Source: Brasenia schreberi (taxonomy: Eukaryota; Streptophyta; Magnoliopsida; Nymphaeales; Cabombaceae). Taken from it: 64,000 nucleotides of DNA. The notes under the pieces were generated by a model. That model did no database searches. It worked only from the letters and a program-made list of their open reading frames with translations, and was not told the DNA's origin. The stretch's first letter is position 1. The number at the start of each line of letters is the position of its first letter. Positions 12,301 to 22,514 of the stretch are shown one piece after another. The stretch covers positions 16,569,501 through 16,633,500 of the forward strand of contig JAYKKT010000086.1 of assembly GCA_036023115.1 (NCBI GenBank), written 5' to 3'. The translations under genes and the position numbers were made by a program.

Positions 12301-14428
12301 AAAGATTCAATTCAATATATTGTTTCACTTCAATTGTTAATGTTATTTACTGATTACTATGCAATTGAAAAAGGTAAATAGAGAAGAAAGCCAATTTGAT
12401 CCAATAAGTTTGGATAATTTTGATATATTAGAAGACTAAATTATAGAAGATAGTGAAGAAAATGCCCTCCTAACTAAAGAAGACATTGCATGGATTAATT
12501 TGGAAGGAGTGCAACAACATTATCAAGGAGACGAAGATTTTGATTTTGAAGCAGAAGGTGGTGATGAGGATCTTCAGCAAGAATAAAATAAGATTATTTA
12601 GTTGATGATCCTGATTCCAATATATAAATGTAATTGTATTTCATTTTTTGCTTCAAAATATGTAATTTTTTTTCAATTGTTCAATGGTGAATGATCAAAT
12701 CATCAATATGTACTAAACTTTGCATTATATGAATTCTTTGTAATTACCAGATTTTTCCTAAATTTTTTTCTAATTTTTTCTGATTTTTTTGGATTTTTAC
12801 TAATTTTCCTGATTTTTTAATATTTTTTAATATTAAAGTACCATACGATATGATACGATACGATATGATACGCTATGATACAATACACCCGTATCGTGGA
12901 GCAAAATGATACACGATATAATACGCGTCGAACAACACTTCTTACAATGTTACTTTGTCTACACATTGTACCAGTTTGAATTGTACATTCTCTCTTTAAT
13001 ATATTTGAAGAGAAAACCATTCAACTATTTCCAAGAATGGCAGGTCATTAGATCGAGATTTTTTTTTTTTGAAAAAAGAATGCCTAAATTTCTCTCAAGA
13101 ATAAAAAACCACACCAAGTTTCAGACACCATAATTAATGCAATAACATTTCCATATGTTGGTTCACAAAGCCAAGAGTTTGCCATTGACATTGCTGTCAC
13201 ATGAATATCAATTTCAATTTAACCCTCCAAATATGTTTCAAAAGGAACCTAGTGATTGTCAAAAAGACAACTAAATTTTCAACTAAGCAATAGAAGTGTG
13301 CTTAAGTTTTGATTTAACCCACCAATTATATGTAGCATATTGACAACCCCGGTTATATTAATAGGATGTGCTTTACATAAAAAAGTTACTGGTATTTTAA
13401 GCAAGATAAAACTCAGTCACAATCCCAAAGCTTTACAATTGTGCTTCTGAAATTCTTTATTTCAAAATAAGGTACACTTTTGAATAAAGGTTTGCTCATG
13501 GCTCCACGGAATGACATCTTGCTTGATCTATTCATCTATGTTCTTTTCTTCGTTTCCTGCCCATGGTCACAGCTTGCATAGAATAACCTATTGTGTGCGA
13601 ACAAAACAACATTACGACAAAAGGACAAGACTAGTTCTAAAGTCAACTGGTTCCACATGAATTAGTCAAACAATCAAGTAAAGAATTCAATAGTTTTAAC
13701 AAGGAATGATTACTTTATTGAAGAAGGAATAAGATACTTTCAGACCTTGGGCAGGTCAAGCATTAAAAAATAACCATAGATAAATTAATTTAATAATAGA
13801 AACTTAAATGCCCTTTCACATTTAAGTGACATGGACTTGCAGTTTCAAATAGTTAATTCCAATATCGATATGAAGAAGTTGGTTGCATTATACCTATCGA
13901 AAGAACCCACTTGTACATGGTCTCATTAAGTTCCTTTTTAGTACGTGCAAGAAGGGAGAACGTTCAACAATAGCAACACTTTAACAATAGAACTATAAAA
14001 ATAGATCAGCGAGTTATACAAGACTTCAACTGGTATTGGAAACAATGGTGTGGAAGGAGCGGATTAAGATGGCAATCTTTACCTCCATCCTTTGGGTTTG
14101 CATCCAGAGGCTAGATAAGAAATTAGATCCTCCTTTGTCAAAGGTTCATGAGCAACCACAACATCCTCCGTCAGGGGCTAGCAGCAACAATTGTACAGGC
14201 TAATCGTCTTTGACCCATAAAACTATACAATTGCGCTGTTCGTTTCTTCTCAAATCTCCGCAAAGAGCATGACAAAGTTCTAGAGGCATCCCTTTTATTG
14301 AAGAACTTATTCCCATAAGTCCTGTACTTCTCCAAGTGCGTCATGTTATTGGAGGCAGACCCCTCGCATCCCTGATGCAGTACTTCTGGATACATGCACT
14401 GAGAAGGTGCATTGGAAACTATCGCCAT
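822..14428 (-). CDS. GSH1: Glutamate-cysteine ligase (gamma-glutamylcysteine synthetase), 5' part of gene, plastid-targeted
   Basis: GSH1 joins glutamate and cysteine using ATP, the first and rate-limiting step of glutathione synthesis, in plastids. Three coding exons are visible: 14428-14083, 1850-1700 and 929-822. Translated pieces match the plant family by recall: a basic N-terminal region ending IVAASP, then [47 protein letters not shown], and [12 protein letters not shown] followed by [10 protein letters not shown]. The exon at 14083 ends in phase 2 (AG before GTAAAG) and the exon at 1850 begins with a single G, which rebuilds the arginine codon before IGTEHEK. The C-terminal two thirds must lie left of base 1; I see no further exon in 1-821. 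The intron 14082-1851 is about 12.2 kb and full of transposons. One base appears to be missing near 14174, which puts a stop after AASP; downstream exons are intact. This may be a real pseudogene, a diverged allele or an assembly error in a C run. Confidence 0.85.
1207..1250 (+). mobile_element. RTE-type LINE or SINE 3'-end fragment
   Basis: Contains gtagctgactccatctag, then aaaaggcttagttgttgttg. This is the 3' terminus shared with the longer RTE copies in the window (compare the reverse strand at 2366-2410 and 57530-57575). Only the end is present, so it is an extreme 5' truncation or a SINE that borrowed the RTE tail. It lies in a GSH1 intron, antisense to the gene. Confidence 0.7.
1595..1666. 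repeat. (AT)n microsatellite
   Basis: About 36 uninterrupted AT units, located in the GSH1 intron just downstream (in gene sense) of the exon at 1700-1850. Confidence 0.98.
1700..1850 (-). other. GSH1: GSH1 internal exon ([11 protein letters not shown] motif)
   Basis: 151 nt. Acceptor ..ctggcag at 1851, donor GTGGTA at 1699. Encodes [33 protein letters not shown] and IIGLKQ, a strongly conserved N-terminal part of the ligase domain. It starts in phase 2 and ends in phase 0, matching both neighbouring exons. An AT microsatellite begins 34 bases beyond the donor. Confidence 0.88.
1972..2012. repeat. (CA)n(TA)n microsatellite
   Basis: About 16 CA units followed by a short TA run, just upstream of the GSH1 exon at 1850, within the large intron. 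Confidence 0.95.
2364..3818 (-). mobile_element. RTE-clade LINE, 5'-truncated (copy A)
   Basis: Read on the minus strand it ends in the RTE 3' motif (..gaccccatctagtttggg, then aaaaggcttagttgttgttg). Upstream it encodes broken pieces of reverse transcriptase: [11 protein letters not shown] (catalytic FADD), [13 protein letters not shown], and the C-terminal [27 protein letters not shown]. It stops at a point equivalent to mid-RT, so it is 5' truncated. It is flanked by a 19-bp target-site duplication with one mismatch: GGTTTTATTGTTTTTCAAT at 2345-2363 and its copy at 3819-3837. It carries a CA/TA microsatellite and many stops. It lies in the big GSH1 intron in the gene's own orientation. Confidence 0.88.
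3271..3315. repeat. (CA)n(TA)n microsatellite inside LINE A
   Basis: About 14 CA units followed by about 8 TA units, sitting where intact copies read cctcacacatg; it appears to have grown from that CACACA seed and replaced some RT codons. Confidence 0.93.
3838..4504. other. GSH1 intron sequence between two LINEs
   Basis: No recognised gene or repeat. Short open frames here show no family I know. Confidence 0.35.
7265..9393 (-). mobile_element. RTE-tailed retro-insertion with non-LINE, gene-like body
   Basis: A 2129-bp segment inserted in LINE B and flanked by an exact 17-bp duplication, AACCTATAAGAAAGTAT, at 7248-7264 and 9394-9410. Read on the minus strand its 3' end (7265-7318) is the RTE terminus. 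The adjoining 7325-7378 matches the RTE 5' end seen at 60678-60724, so only the two ends of an RTE are present. The other roughly 1.9 kb has no LINE coding. Its 5' end carries two AGGGTTT motifs (near 9365 and 9311), as in plant 5' UTRs, and a possible exon at about 8753-8812 between AG and GT. I infer a host transcript fused to or transduced by a SINE-like RTE tail. The donor gene is not recognised. Confidence 0.6.
7305..7339. other. 11-bp perfect hairpin at the RTE end-to-end junction
   Basis: acatggattct (7305-7315) pairs with agaatccatgt (7329-7339) around a 13-base T-rich loop. It lies exactly where RTE 3'-end and 5'-end sequence meet. Confidence 0.85.
10077..12585 (+). pseudogene. hAT transposase pseudogene
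   Basis: Starts [17 protein letters not shown] at 10077 and stops at once. Reopened frames give the BED finger, then 10902-11639 (245 codons) covering part of DUF659 and the transposase core, then the C-terminal hATC motif and an acidic tail rich in Asp and Glu to about 12585. GT..AG gaps (for example about 12008-12058) look like introns, one of which holds plastid-like DNA. Stops at 10128, 11638 and around 12128 disable it. Confidence 0.75.
11929..12003 (+). other. trnA-UGC (fragment): Plastid DNA fragment (NUPT): end of trnA-UGC intron, 3' exon and flank
   Basis: The stretch ggcggatgtcag..ggttcgag and cgcttatctcca (about 11953-11987) is, by recall, the 3' exon of chloroplast tRNA-Ala(UGC), with its T-loop GGTTCGA and acceptor stem. 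The flanks fit the plastid context too: ggtttaccct before it (intron end) and actcgtga.cttagc after it. It differs from the usual plastid sequence at a few positions (c to t in the T stem, a changed junction), so it is an old transfer. It sits in the hAT element, probably in an intron of the transposase. It is not a working tRNA gene because the 5' exon is missing. Confidence 0.75.
12926..14082. other. GSH1 intron sequence, no recognised element
   Basis: AT-rich sequence between the hAT element and the first GSH1 coding exon. No family recognised on either strand. Confidence 0.4.
14083..14428 (-). other. GSH1: GSH1 first coding exon (transit peptide), apparent frameshift
   Basis: Starts [11 protein letters not shown] and is rich in Ser, Arg and Lys with few acidic residues, as in a plastid transit peptide, up to [12 protein letters not shown] where the mature protein normally begins. 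A TGA at 14173-14171 interrupts the frame. Shifting by one base restores [15 protein letters not shown] and a clean donor (GTAAAG) at 14082. A ttttaatag acceptor just upstream of the ATG suggests an intron in the 5' UTR. The ATG at 14428 is chosen because the residues before it look like UTR or intron. Confidence 0.82.
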
Positions 14429-14438
14429 TAAGACTTCT

Positions 14439-15300
14439 ATTAAAACCAAAAACATCACGATTAGGATCTTTATAAGAAAAGGTTAGTGGAGACAGAGAAA
14501 GCAAAAGAGAAAATATTTAATAACAACAGTATCTGTCACTACAACGGGTGCCGTTTTCAAATAACACCCACCTATGGTAAAATTCAACATTGGACGAAAC
14601 TACTAAAATATATATCTTCAAGACCTAGTAAAGCCTAACAAAATAGTTTAGTTCAGTAGACTCTGTTTGGATAGAAATCCAGAGAACATTGTCTCCGGTT
14701 TCACACGTTAGGTTTTTGAAATAATTAAGTTTCCAGAAAACGGGAAAACGAAGCATTTGGAGGTCTTCCAGGGTTTAGGGGAAAAACAGTTTTTGAAATT
14801 TCAGGTATTCAACTCTCTCTCTCTCACATACACACACAACTCCGAAGCTCTCCATAGTAGTGTATTACGTTTCCTCCCCTAATTCAAGCAAGTTAGCAAG
14901 GTAGTCCACAGATTCTCAGTATGTATTTTGAGAATCAAAAGATTTTATCATCAAATAAAAAATGTTCTCACCGTTGTCTCGAAGTTATTCGCAGTTTTGA
15001 CCCGAATGCGCTGCACAACCGATGATTGATGTTCGCCTCTCTATGCTCAATCAAATTCTGATCGATGCTTTGAGCCTTCCGCAGAGCTGCGCACCACGAA
15101 AGAGAGAGTTGCCCAGAATAGTTGCTCGCATTTCTAGAATTTGTAAGAAAGGATTATACGATGTGGTTTGTGGCATCGATGTGCGCCATATGAGAGCGGT
15201 CCCACCTCCAATAGAAGAACGCCGCATACCGCTGCTGTTGGTAATACTCATAAAATTTCGCAAAGAGGCTCCTTATTGTAATGAATGACATCTCAGATCT
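14439..15300. other. Presumed GSH1 5' UTR and upstream region
   Basis: Upstream of the GSH1 start on the minus strand. It contains a (GA)n-like tract on the minus strand at 14815-14826 and a less AT-rich block at 15020-15290 that is open for 88 codons on the plus strand and 70 on the minus. Neither product is recognised. The region may be the promoter or 5' exon of GSH1 or a short unknown gene. No TATA box could be assigned. Confidence 0.3.
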
Positions 15301-15549
15301 TATTGCATGTTATTTCGTGTTTGGAACGATGAACTTTTTTCAAATTTCAACATTTTTTAATATTGTCTCTGGTTTCGAATGGTTCAAAACCTAAACTGTA
15401 ACCGGTAGTTCCAAAGTGGTATAGGTTCTAGAATTGATGATGAACACCATTAGTGGGTGAGCGCATGTGATCCCTCTTCCATTATTTAGGAAAATGAAAC
15501 AGTACGTCTGATCACCCCCTCTAAAATGACATTTTATGGACAAAGAGGG

Positions 15550-15645
15550 ACAGCTAACCTAGCTATGAGGACTCACACGTTGAGGTCATGAGTATGAGTT
15601 TCGTACCTGGGGTGCACATCTGGCTTGGGTCTCTCCATTGTTTTG
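15550..15645 (+). repeat. tRNA-derived SINE-like sequence (1)
   Basis: Contains an agctatgagg..cacacgttg segment where box A would be, a box-B-like gagtttcgtacctg, and the tail ..catctggcttgggtctctcc followed by attg. The same layout and tail occur at 38030-38118. Confidence 0.55.
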
Positions 15646-16171
15646 TTCAGCTTTTTGAACTACCCAAGAGAGCAAGGGCTGTGTTCTAGAGGGAGTGTAA
15701 AAAGACAAACGTATTGTTTGGTTCGTTCCTTCAGCTGTGCTAAATGAGCATTTGATAAAAAACCGATAGTGGCGAGAGAATGATAAATTCCAGAATCTTG
15801 GTGCTTGGTGGAGAGAAGAGAGCGAGGGTTTTATATTCGATGGAGTTTGTATAGGTGTTTAGGCTGCCAAGTCTGCGCAGAATGCTTTGATTTTCAGTTC
15901 AAGAATCTCACCAAGGGGAGTTGTTTGATCTAACTCCTAAAAGCCGTGCTCCCAAAAGGGATAACTTTATATATATATAAATATAAAAGGAAACCAGATC
16001 TTTACTCAGAAAAGTACGAAAAATATTATTATTACTGTCATGTCACCTAAAAGTATTAGGTGAGAATAAATGAACATTATTAATGATGGAAATAATGCAA
16101 TCATTTTCTCTCTCTTTTTATATATATATTATCATGCCTACTATTGACATTCTATATGTATATATAGATAT

Positions 16172-16240
<69 letters not shown>

Positions 16241-16275
16241 CATATCTTTTTAAAATTATAATGAAAGGCTAGAGC
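15646..16275. other. Intergenic, with an AT-rich stretch
   Basis: No gene seen. Includes short ta runs near 15967-15982 and the start of the AT microsatellite below. Confidence 0.35.
16174..16238. repeat. (TA)n microsatellite
   Basis: About 32 TA units. Confidence 0.97.
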
Positions 16276-16279
16276 CTAA

Positions 16280-16378
16280 AAGACACACGTAGGCATGTAT
16301 GCCTTGAGAATCGAACTCACCACCAACAACGTGTCAATCACAGCCAGATGAGCTACTGCTCTGCGTGCTGATACTGTC
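16280..16378 (-). repeat. tRNA-derived SINE-like sequence (2)
   Basis: On the minus strand: box A like tagctcatctggctg, box B like gagttcgattctc about 35 bases later, then ggcatacatgcctacgtgtg. Confidence 0.55.
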
Positions 16379-16399
16379 AAGTGACTACTAAGGAGCTGA

Positions 16400-18553
16400 A
16401 AAGACGTAGACTTTAGAATATGAAGCTGTTACAGGAAACTAATATATCGTATGACAATGTTCTCAAGGGTTTTAACCCCACCTAATTAGCATTTGAAGTT
16501 GAAGGGACTAACTCAGATGCTGATACTGATGAAGATTAATTCTCACAGTGAATTGGATCCGCATGTCCTAGCAGCGGATATTCAGATCGTGAAACATGAA
16601 AAGGTAGCTTCTGTGCCCGAGTTTATTTTTGTCATGTCCTGAGCCATGGGTCCTACGTATGATCAACACCTCGTTGACACATCCGACATGACTCGTGACC
16701 CAAAGGTGAGATAAAGAAAAGTTTAATGTCAACATTATTCAAATAACTAAGTGATAAACTTTTCCCAACTAAAATCCTTATATTTCACATTTATTTTAAA
16801 TAGTGGGGTCTACCAAACAACGAATTCTACAATTCTTTATATCATAATTATAATCAAAGAATTAAACTAAAATCTCTCAACCCTACCTTTAATAGCTATA
16901 TTGATATCAAGCAATTGCAACCACAAACAAGATTTGCTATTTATTTATAAAGAGTAAGCCAACAACCATGCGCTATAGGTTGATGTGATCTCTCCACAAA
17001 CACAAACACAATAAAAACATGCATGTTTCATTATTCATAGTTAAAATAAATATTATCAATAGAAATATGCATGCACAATCAAGCACACACCAATAATAAA
17101 AGTTCAGTTTCAACATTAGGATCACTAGCATGTCTAACCACAACCACTCTATAAGTCCCTCGATCCCTCCTCCTACCCTGACACATAGCATTTGACGACC
17201 ATCCCACTAGCTTCTCATGTTTCGAGCCTTGGTGGACATTTTGCATCGCATCAAGTCCAACCCTTACGGGTATACATGCAATAGTTTCTAAAAGCCATAT
17301 AAGTAAAATGATGCTTTTCATATCCGTCCATCTGGGACCATCTCCCAGTCTCAATCCTCCATGACATATGCTCATTTTTATGTATCAAGAATTATATCCA
17401 AATCGAGTATCAAAACCATTTCATTTTAAAAACACTCACTATTCTTGCTAGTTTATCATATTGACTTAGTATGTCCCATATGACCAACACCATCTTTAGA
17501 ACACAAACTATAAGATGACCAACCAAGTAGCCAATAGGTTAGCATCACCCAATACCCCGTCCATGACTCCACATCCCTCCCATCTCGATGATTCAACAGT
17601 CGGGATAATAGACCACAACTTCATACCAACTTGTGTTTCATCCCACACACTAAGACCCCTTAACACTATCGAATACAACCATCTACCATTACGAGCATCC
17701 CTTCCCACCACGAAATGGGTGGATGCCTAACCTATCACGTTTCACTCTCACTCAGGGGCAGTCATGCAATTCAGATAAGAAAGCAGTTTTCAACATACCG
17801 AATAAGCGAACATATAATCAAGGTCTAAACAACTCCCGTTCAAACACATTACCTTAATTGGATGCTAAATAAAGGCCCTAGATCCAAACTTCTAATATAA
17901 AATCTCTTTATTTATGTTCCAAATTTTAACAAAAAAATTACAGTAATGAACTACATTCGACTATGAACCCAAGGTTTTGAAAATGGAGTCTTACTGGCCC
18001 AAAAAGATCCCAAGTACCCAATCCGAATCCATTTTAATCAGTCTGGATCTATCTAAATTGAACCAGGTCCAATATCGTGTCATTTAAGGACACATGCTTC
18101 CAGAACCTAGCTTCGTGTTTGGCCCGACACGACACAATCATGTCTAACTTGACACAACATATCCCTAAATTGACCGCCATTCACTCAACCAAAGCTAGCT
18201 TGGTTAGCTGTCCATTTTCAACCCCATCAAGATCAACCAGCCCCATGGACACCACCTCTATGATTTCCCTCAGAAATACCCCGTTCAGGGCCGACAGTTT
18301 GTTCGGCGGTATCATGAAGAAGAGAGAAAGAGGGGAAACTGGTTGACAGTCATTGGAATCCCTTCTTTCTTCTTAATTTCAAGTTCCATATGAACCCATT
18401 CGGTTCATCTTTCATTCCCTTGTCATTCTTGATCGAAAACAGAGTCGGACCACAGTTTGTTTCTCTAGAAAATGAAACGACCAAGAAAAAACCGTTACCT
18501 TGAGTTTCCCACCGAAAACCACCTCTCAATAATTTTCTAGTTTCCCGAGTACC

Positions 18554-18555
<2 letters not shown>
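16400..18555. other. Non-coding, probably old LTR-element remnants
   Basis: Many short C-rich phrases (17120-17380 and 17515-17760) look like LTR or untranslated retroelement sequence. No gag or pol motif was found and no LTR partner is visible in the window. Confidence 0.3.

Positions 18556-18599
<44 letters not shown>
18556..18599. repeat. (CT)n microsatellite
   Basis: 22 CT units; flanking open frames of Arg-Glu repeats are artefacts of it. Confidence 0.97.
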
Positions 18600-18604
<5 letters not shown>

Positions 18605-19341
18605 TTTTGCTGCATGGTAGGGGACACTGGGAGAACTCACCTGAGGTGCTCCGTGGCGACCGAGCAGGGGTGATGCCACCGAAAACCACCTGTTTGGGTA
18701 CGTAAAGGTGACTGCCTTTCTTCCATATAAAACATATACACAACTGGAGCATGTACCTAACTCGAGCTACCTTGAAGGAGGAACAGTCATTGCAAAGGGA
18801 GGGAAAATGCAGAGAGGAGCGGGAGGAGGGAGAATACGGAAGTGCTAACTATTGGATTAAGCAAGCCCTAATCCCACTTTATAGTAAATATGATGGATCA
18901 AAGATCTCACATTCGATCCAACTAATGTACCTCTTCAATCTTTTAACCATTCTCACGTATGATCCATTTAACTGTTATATCAAATTTTTTCGTGTAAAAT
19001 GATAAATCGAAGACCAAAAACAATTCCCAAGCCCAAACTTGATGCATGCATGCACACTCATATGGTGCATGTCCTCTCCAAGCACTTTGAACTAAGGTTC
19101 ATGAGCTACTAACTATATAAAAGGATACGTAGGTATTTCTCATCCATCAATATATGACGAAACTTTGTCTCTTAGCCTTTACATACACAAGTCTCTCACT
19201 CACATGTAACTTTTATACTTTAGGAATTTTATATATATCAAAGATACATCAAATGAATATTTAAAGATAAACAACAAGATCTTAATGTAATTGATATACA
19301 TGAATTTAATTAATCTGTTGCTGTCAATGCAGAGTCTATAA
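18600..19341. other. Intergenic, no recognised feature
   Basis: No domain-like frame and no repeat shared with other parts of the window. Confidence 0.35.
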
Positions 19342-21757
19342 ACAACAACAACAACTAAGCCTTTTCCCATACTAGACGGGGTCGGCTACATAGATTCTTT
19401 GTTTCCACATATCCCTATCGTGTCCCATGTTAGCAGTTAACTCACAATAAGCTAGATTATTCTTTATTGTTTCTTTCCCATACTTTTGTGGTCGTCCTCT
19501 AGCTCTTTTAATACTTTCCAAATTTAGTTTTTCATACCTTCTTACATGTTCTTTTGATCTTTTTTTTATATGTCCAAACCATCTTAAACGATATTCTCTC
19601 ATTTTATCCTCTATTGGTGTCACTCCTAATTTGTTTCTAATAACCTCATTATGTATACAGTCTTTTCTTGTATGACCACTCATCCATCTCAACATATTCA
19701 TTTCTGTCACAGGCATCTTTTGTACATGTTGATGATTAACTGGCCAACACTCTTAAAACGTGGCAGGCCTAATTGCTGCTCTATAATATTTACCTTTTAA
19801 CTTTAATGGTATCTTCTTATCACAAAGAATACCTGATGCTCCTCTCCATTTTAACCAACCAACATTAATTTTATGCGTAACATCTCAATCAATTCTTCCA
19901 TCACTCTAAAAAATTGACCCTAGGCATTTAAAACTTTCCTTTTGGGGGATGCAATATGTGCCAATTTTAATTTCTATATCCTCCGAAGTAACCAAATGAT
20001 CAAACTTACATTCCATATATTCTATCTTTGTTCTACTAAGTCGGAGGCCTTTGCTTTCTAATATTTCTTTCCATAGTTTCAATTTTCTATGAACTTTTTT
20101 CTTAGACTCCACTAATACAATGTCATCTGCAAATAATATACATCAAGGTACTTCATCTTGAATATGTTTTGTTAACTCATCAATCACCATTATAAATAAG
20201 TATGGACTTAAAGTTAATCATTGATGTAACCCAATATTAACTTCAAAGAAGTTTGTCATTCCTTCATGAATCCTTACACATGTTTTTGCACTATCGTACA
20301 TGTCTCTTATAAGGTTAATGTATGTCAATGGGATACCTTTCTTTTCCAAGGTTCTCCAAAGAATCTCCGTCGGTACTCTATCATAAGCTTTTTCTAGATC
20401 AATAAATATCATGTGAAGGTCTTTTTTTTGCTCTAAAATGTTCCATAAGACGTCTCAAAAGGTGAATAACTTCAATAGTAGATCTGCCTGACATGAATCC
20501 AAATTGGTTCTCTGTTTTATTTGATACTTGTCTTAACCTACGTTCGATAATTCTTTCCCACAATTTCATAGTATGGCTCATTAACTTGATACCTCGATAA
20601 TTCACACAATTTTGAATGTCTCCCTTGTTCTTATATATGGGTATAAGTGTACTTGCTCTCCATTCTTTGGGCATCTTTTGTTTTTTCCATATTTCATTAA
20701 ATAGTCTTGTGAGCCAAGTGATTCCTATTTCTCCCAGTATTTTCCAAACTTCTATAGAAATATTATTTGGTCCTACTGATTTACCACCCTTCATATATTT
20801 AAGAGCCTCTTTGACTTCATTCTTTTGAATACGTCGGTAGAAATTGTAGTTTATATACTTTTCTGATTTGACTAACTCTCCTAAGCTAATACTAACATCT
20901 TTATTTTCATTAAAAAGCTTATAAAAATAGTTTTTCCATCTATTTCTTATATCATCATTTGCCACTAGAATTTTTTCATTATCGTCCTTGATGCATCTAA
21001 CATAATTAAGATCTTTAGTTTTCTTATCTCTAGCCCTAACTATCCTAAAAATATCTCTTTCATCCTCTTTTTAGTTGAGTTTTTTATATAAATCCTTCCA
21101 AATTTTAGCTTTTGCTTCACTCACGGCTTTTTTCGCTTCCTTCTTTGCTTTCTTATAAGTCTCTAAAGTTTCACTAGTTTTCTTAGCATAATATAATTTA
21201 TAACATGCCCTCTTTGCCTTGATTTTATTTTGTACTACTTCACTCTACCACCAAGCTTCTTTTTGTACTGGTACACCTCCCTTATATACACCTAACACAT
21301 CTTTCGCCACTTTCCTAATATGTATAGCAATATTGTTCCACATATCACAGGGTGTACCAATATAATTTCAAACATATCCTTGAAGGACTTTCTGTTTAAA
21401 TATATCTTCTTTCTCGCTTTTAAGGTTCCACCATTTAGTCCAAATAACTCGATGCACTCTTTTCTTCTTTGTCCATTTTTTTATTTATAAATCCACAACT
21501 AAAAGTCGATGTTGGGTAGTTAAGCTTTCTCCTGAAATTACCTTGCAATCTTTACAATACACTCTATCTTTTTTTCTACAAATAAAGTAATCAATTTGTG
21601 TTTGTGATAAGCCACTTTTATAAGTAATTAAATGTTCATCTCGTTTTTTGAAGATTGTATTGACTATAATGAGATCAAATGCCATAGCAAAATTTAAAAT
21701 CTTCCTACCTTCCTCATTTATATCCCCAAAACCAAAGTTTTCATGAATACCTTGATA
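19342..21757 (-). mobile_element. RTE-clade LINE, 5'-truncated (copy C)
   Basis: On the minus strand the element starts inside the endonuclease ([34 protein letters not shown] at 21600-21760). It continues through the RT ([71 protein letters not shown]) to the usual tail (..cccgtctagtatgggaaaag then gcttagttgttgttgttg, 19342-19400). The longest open stretch is 188 codons (20965-20399). Stops and shifts at about 21073, 21247, 20400, 20215 and 19910 inactivate it. No convincing target-site duplication was found at 19341 or 21758. Confidence 0.87.
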
Positions 21758-22514
21758 TGACTTAATGGTCATATTTGATAAAGGCAATCTAAGACCCAGC
21801 CGATGGCTGCCCTCAGCCGAATGGACGATTTTGTTAAAGCTCGAAGGCTGAAGAGACAAGTTGGTGAGTGTCCGAAACAGATGGCAAAATATTGATTTTG
21901 TTAGGCTTTAACTGTGCAGGAAAAGTCGCACCCATACGTACCTGAGAGAGCCTTTTCATGTATTGAGTGCATTTGGCATGATTTCATGCCATGTATGGAC
22001 TTAATGAATGGACGCACTTGTTACACAAACCAAGAATGTTAAAGGGTACGTATGTGACAAATGTATTCATATACGTGCCTGGATAAGCATGGTGTTTGTA
22101 TGAGCATGTGCCAACGTCGGTCGTGATGCCTTGTAAATTGAAATAGTATCATCAATCCATTCATTAAAGAGCCAGACAAAACATCTATTTATACCCATCT
22201 ATCTCTAACAGTTTGATCGAAGAAAGAGTGGAAAACCAGGTTCTTGATAGCCTTTGTCTTTCTCTCACCGAGTGTGTTCTTCCTTCACTTTAATTTTTCA
22301 AGAGCTTATATTATGTTTTCTCTAGCACTCAAGGATGTAGTGTATTAGCCATTTTAGTGTATCGATATTCTCAAGAACTTGAGGAGAATCACATGCTAAC
22401 CCTTTTTGTTGCCAACACATATCATCAAGAACTCGCTCCAGCCATGCCGCATCAACTTGGTGGTGTTCAGGTGCTTCCAAGTACAAGGTTCAAGCTCCTA
22501 AAGACATAATATAG
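21758..22514. other. Intergenic, no recognised feature
   Basis: No recognised coding. Lies between LINE C and the LTR-like left end of the copia relic. Confidence 0.35.

Larger units (their letters stand above)
9575..12925 (+). mobile_element. hAT-superfamily DNA transposon (BED / DUF659 type), decayed
   Basis: Both ends are rich in short direct and inverted gatacg/cgtatc motifs (9580-9650 and 12838-12925), as expected of hAT subterminal repeats. Between them is a transposase relic in family order: a BED finger ([16 protein letters not shown], about 10168-10225), a DUF659-like region ([21 protein letters not shown].. to ..[16 protein letters not shown], about 10640-10950), a central region to about 11900, and the C-terminal dimerisation domain ([35 protein letters not shown], about 12130-12240). 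Early stops at 10128 and several frame breaks make it inactive. It abuts the 3' end of LINE B. I could not settle the exact termini or an 8-bp target duplication. Confidence 0.82.

Noticed and set aside
15022..15288. 88-codon frame as a conserved gene
   Set aside because: Open on both strands, no family recognised; listed only as part of the GSH1 upstream region.
16400..17900. A gene in the C-rich region with frames on both strands
   Set aside because: Short overlapping frames without splice-compatible structure or known motifs; more like LTR sequence.
18350..18752. Frames with Arg-Glu repeats
   Set aside because: Produced by the (CT)n microsatellite.
19331..21775. Target-site duplication for LINE C
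   Set aside because: Flanks agagtctata and gacttaatggtc share no convincing direct repeat.
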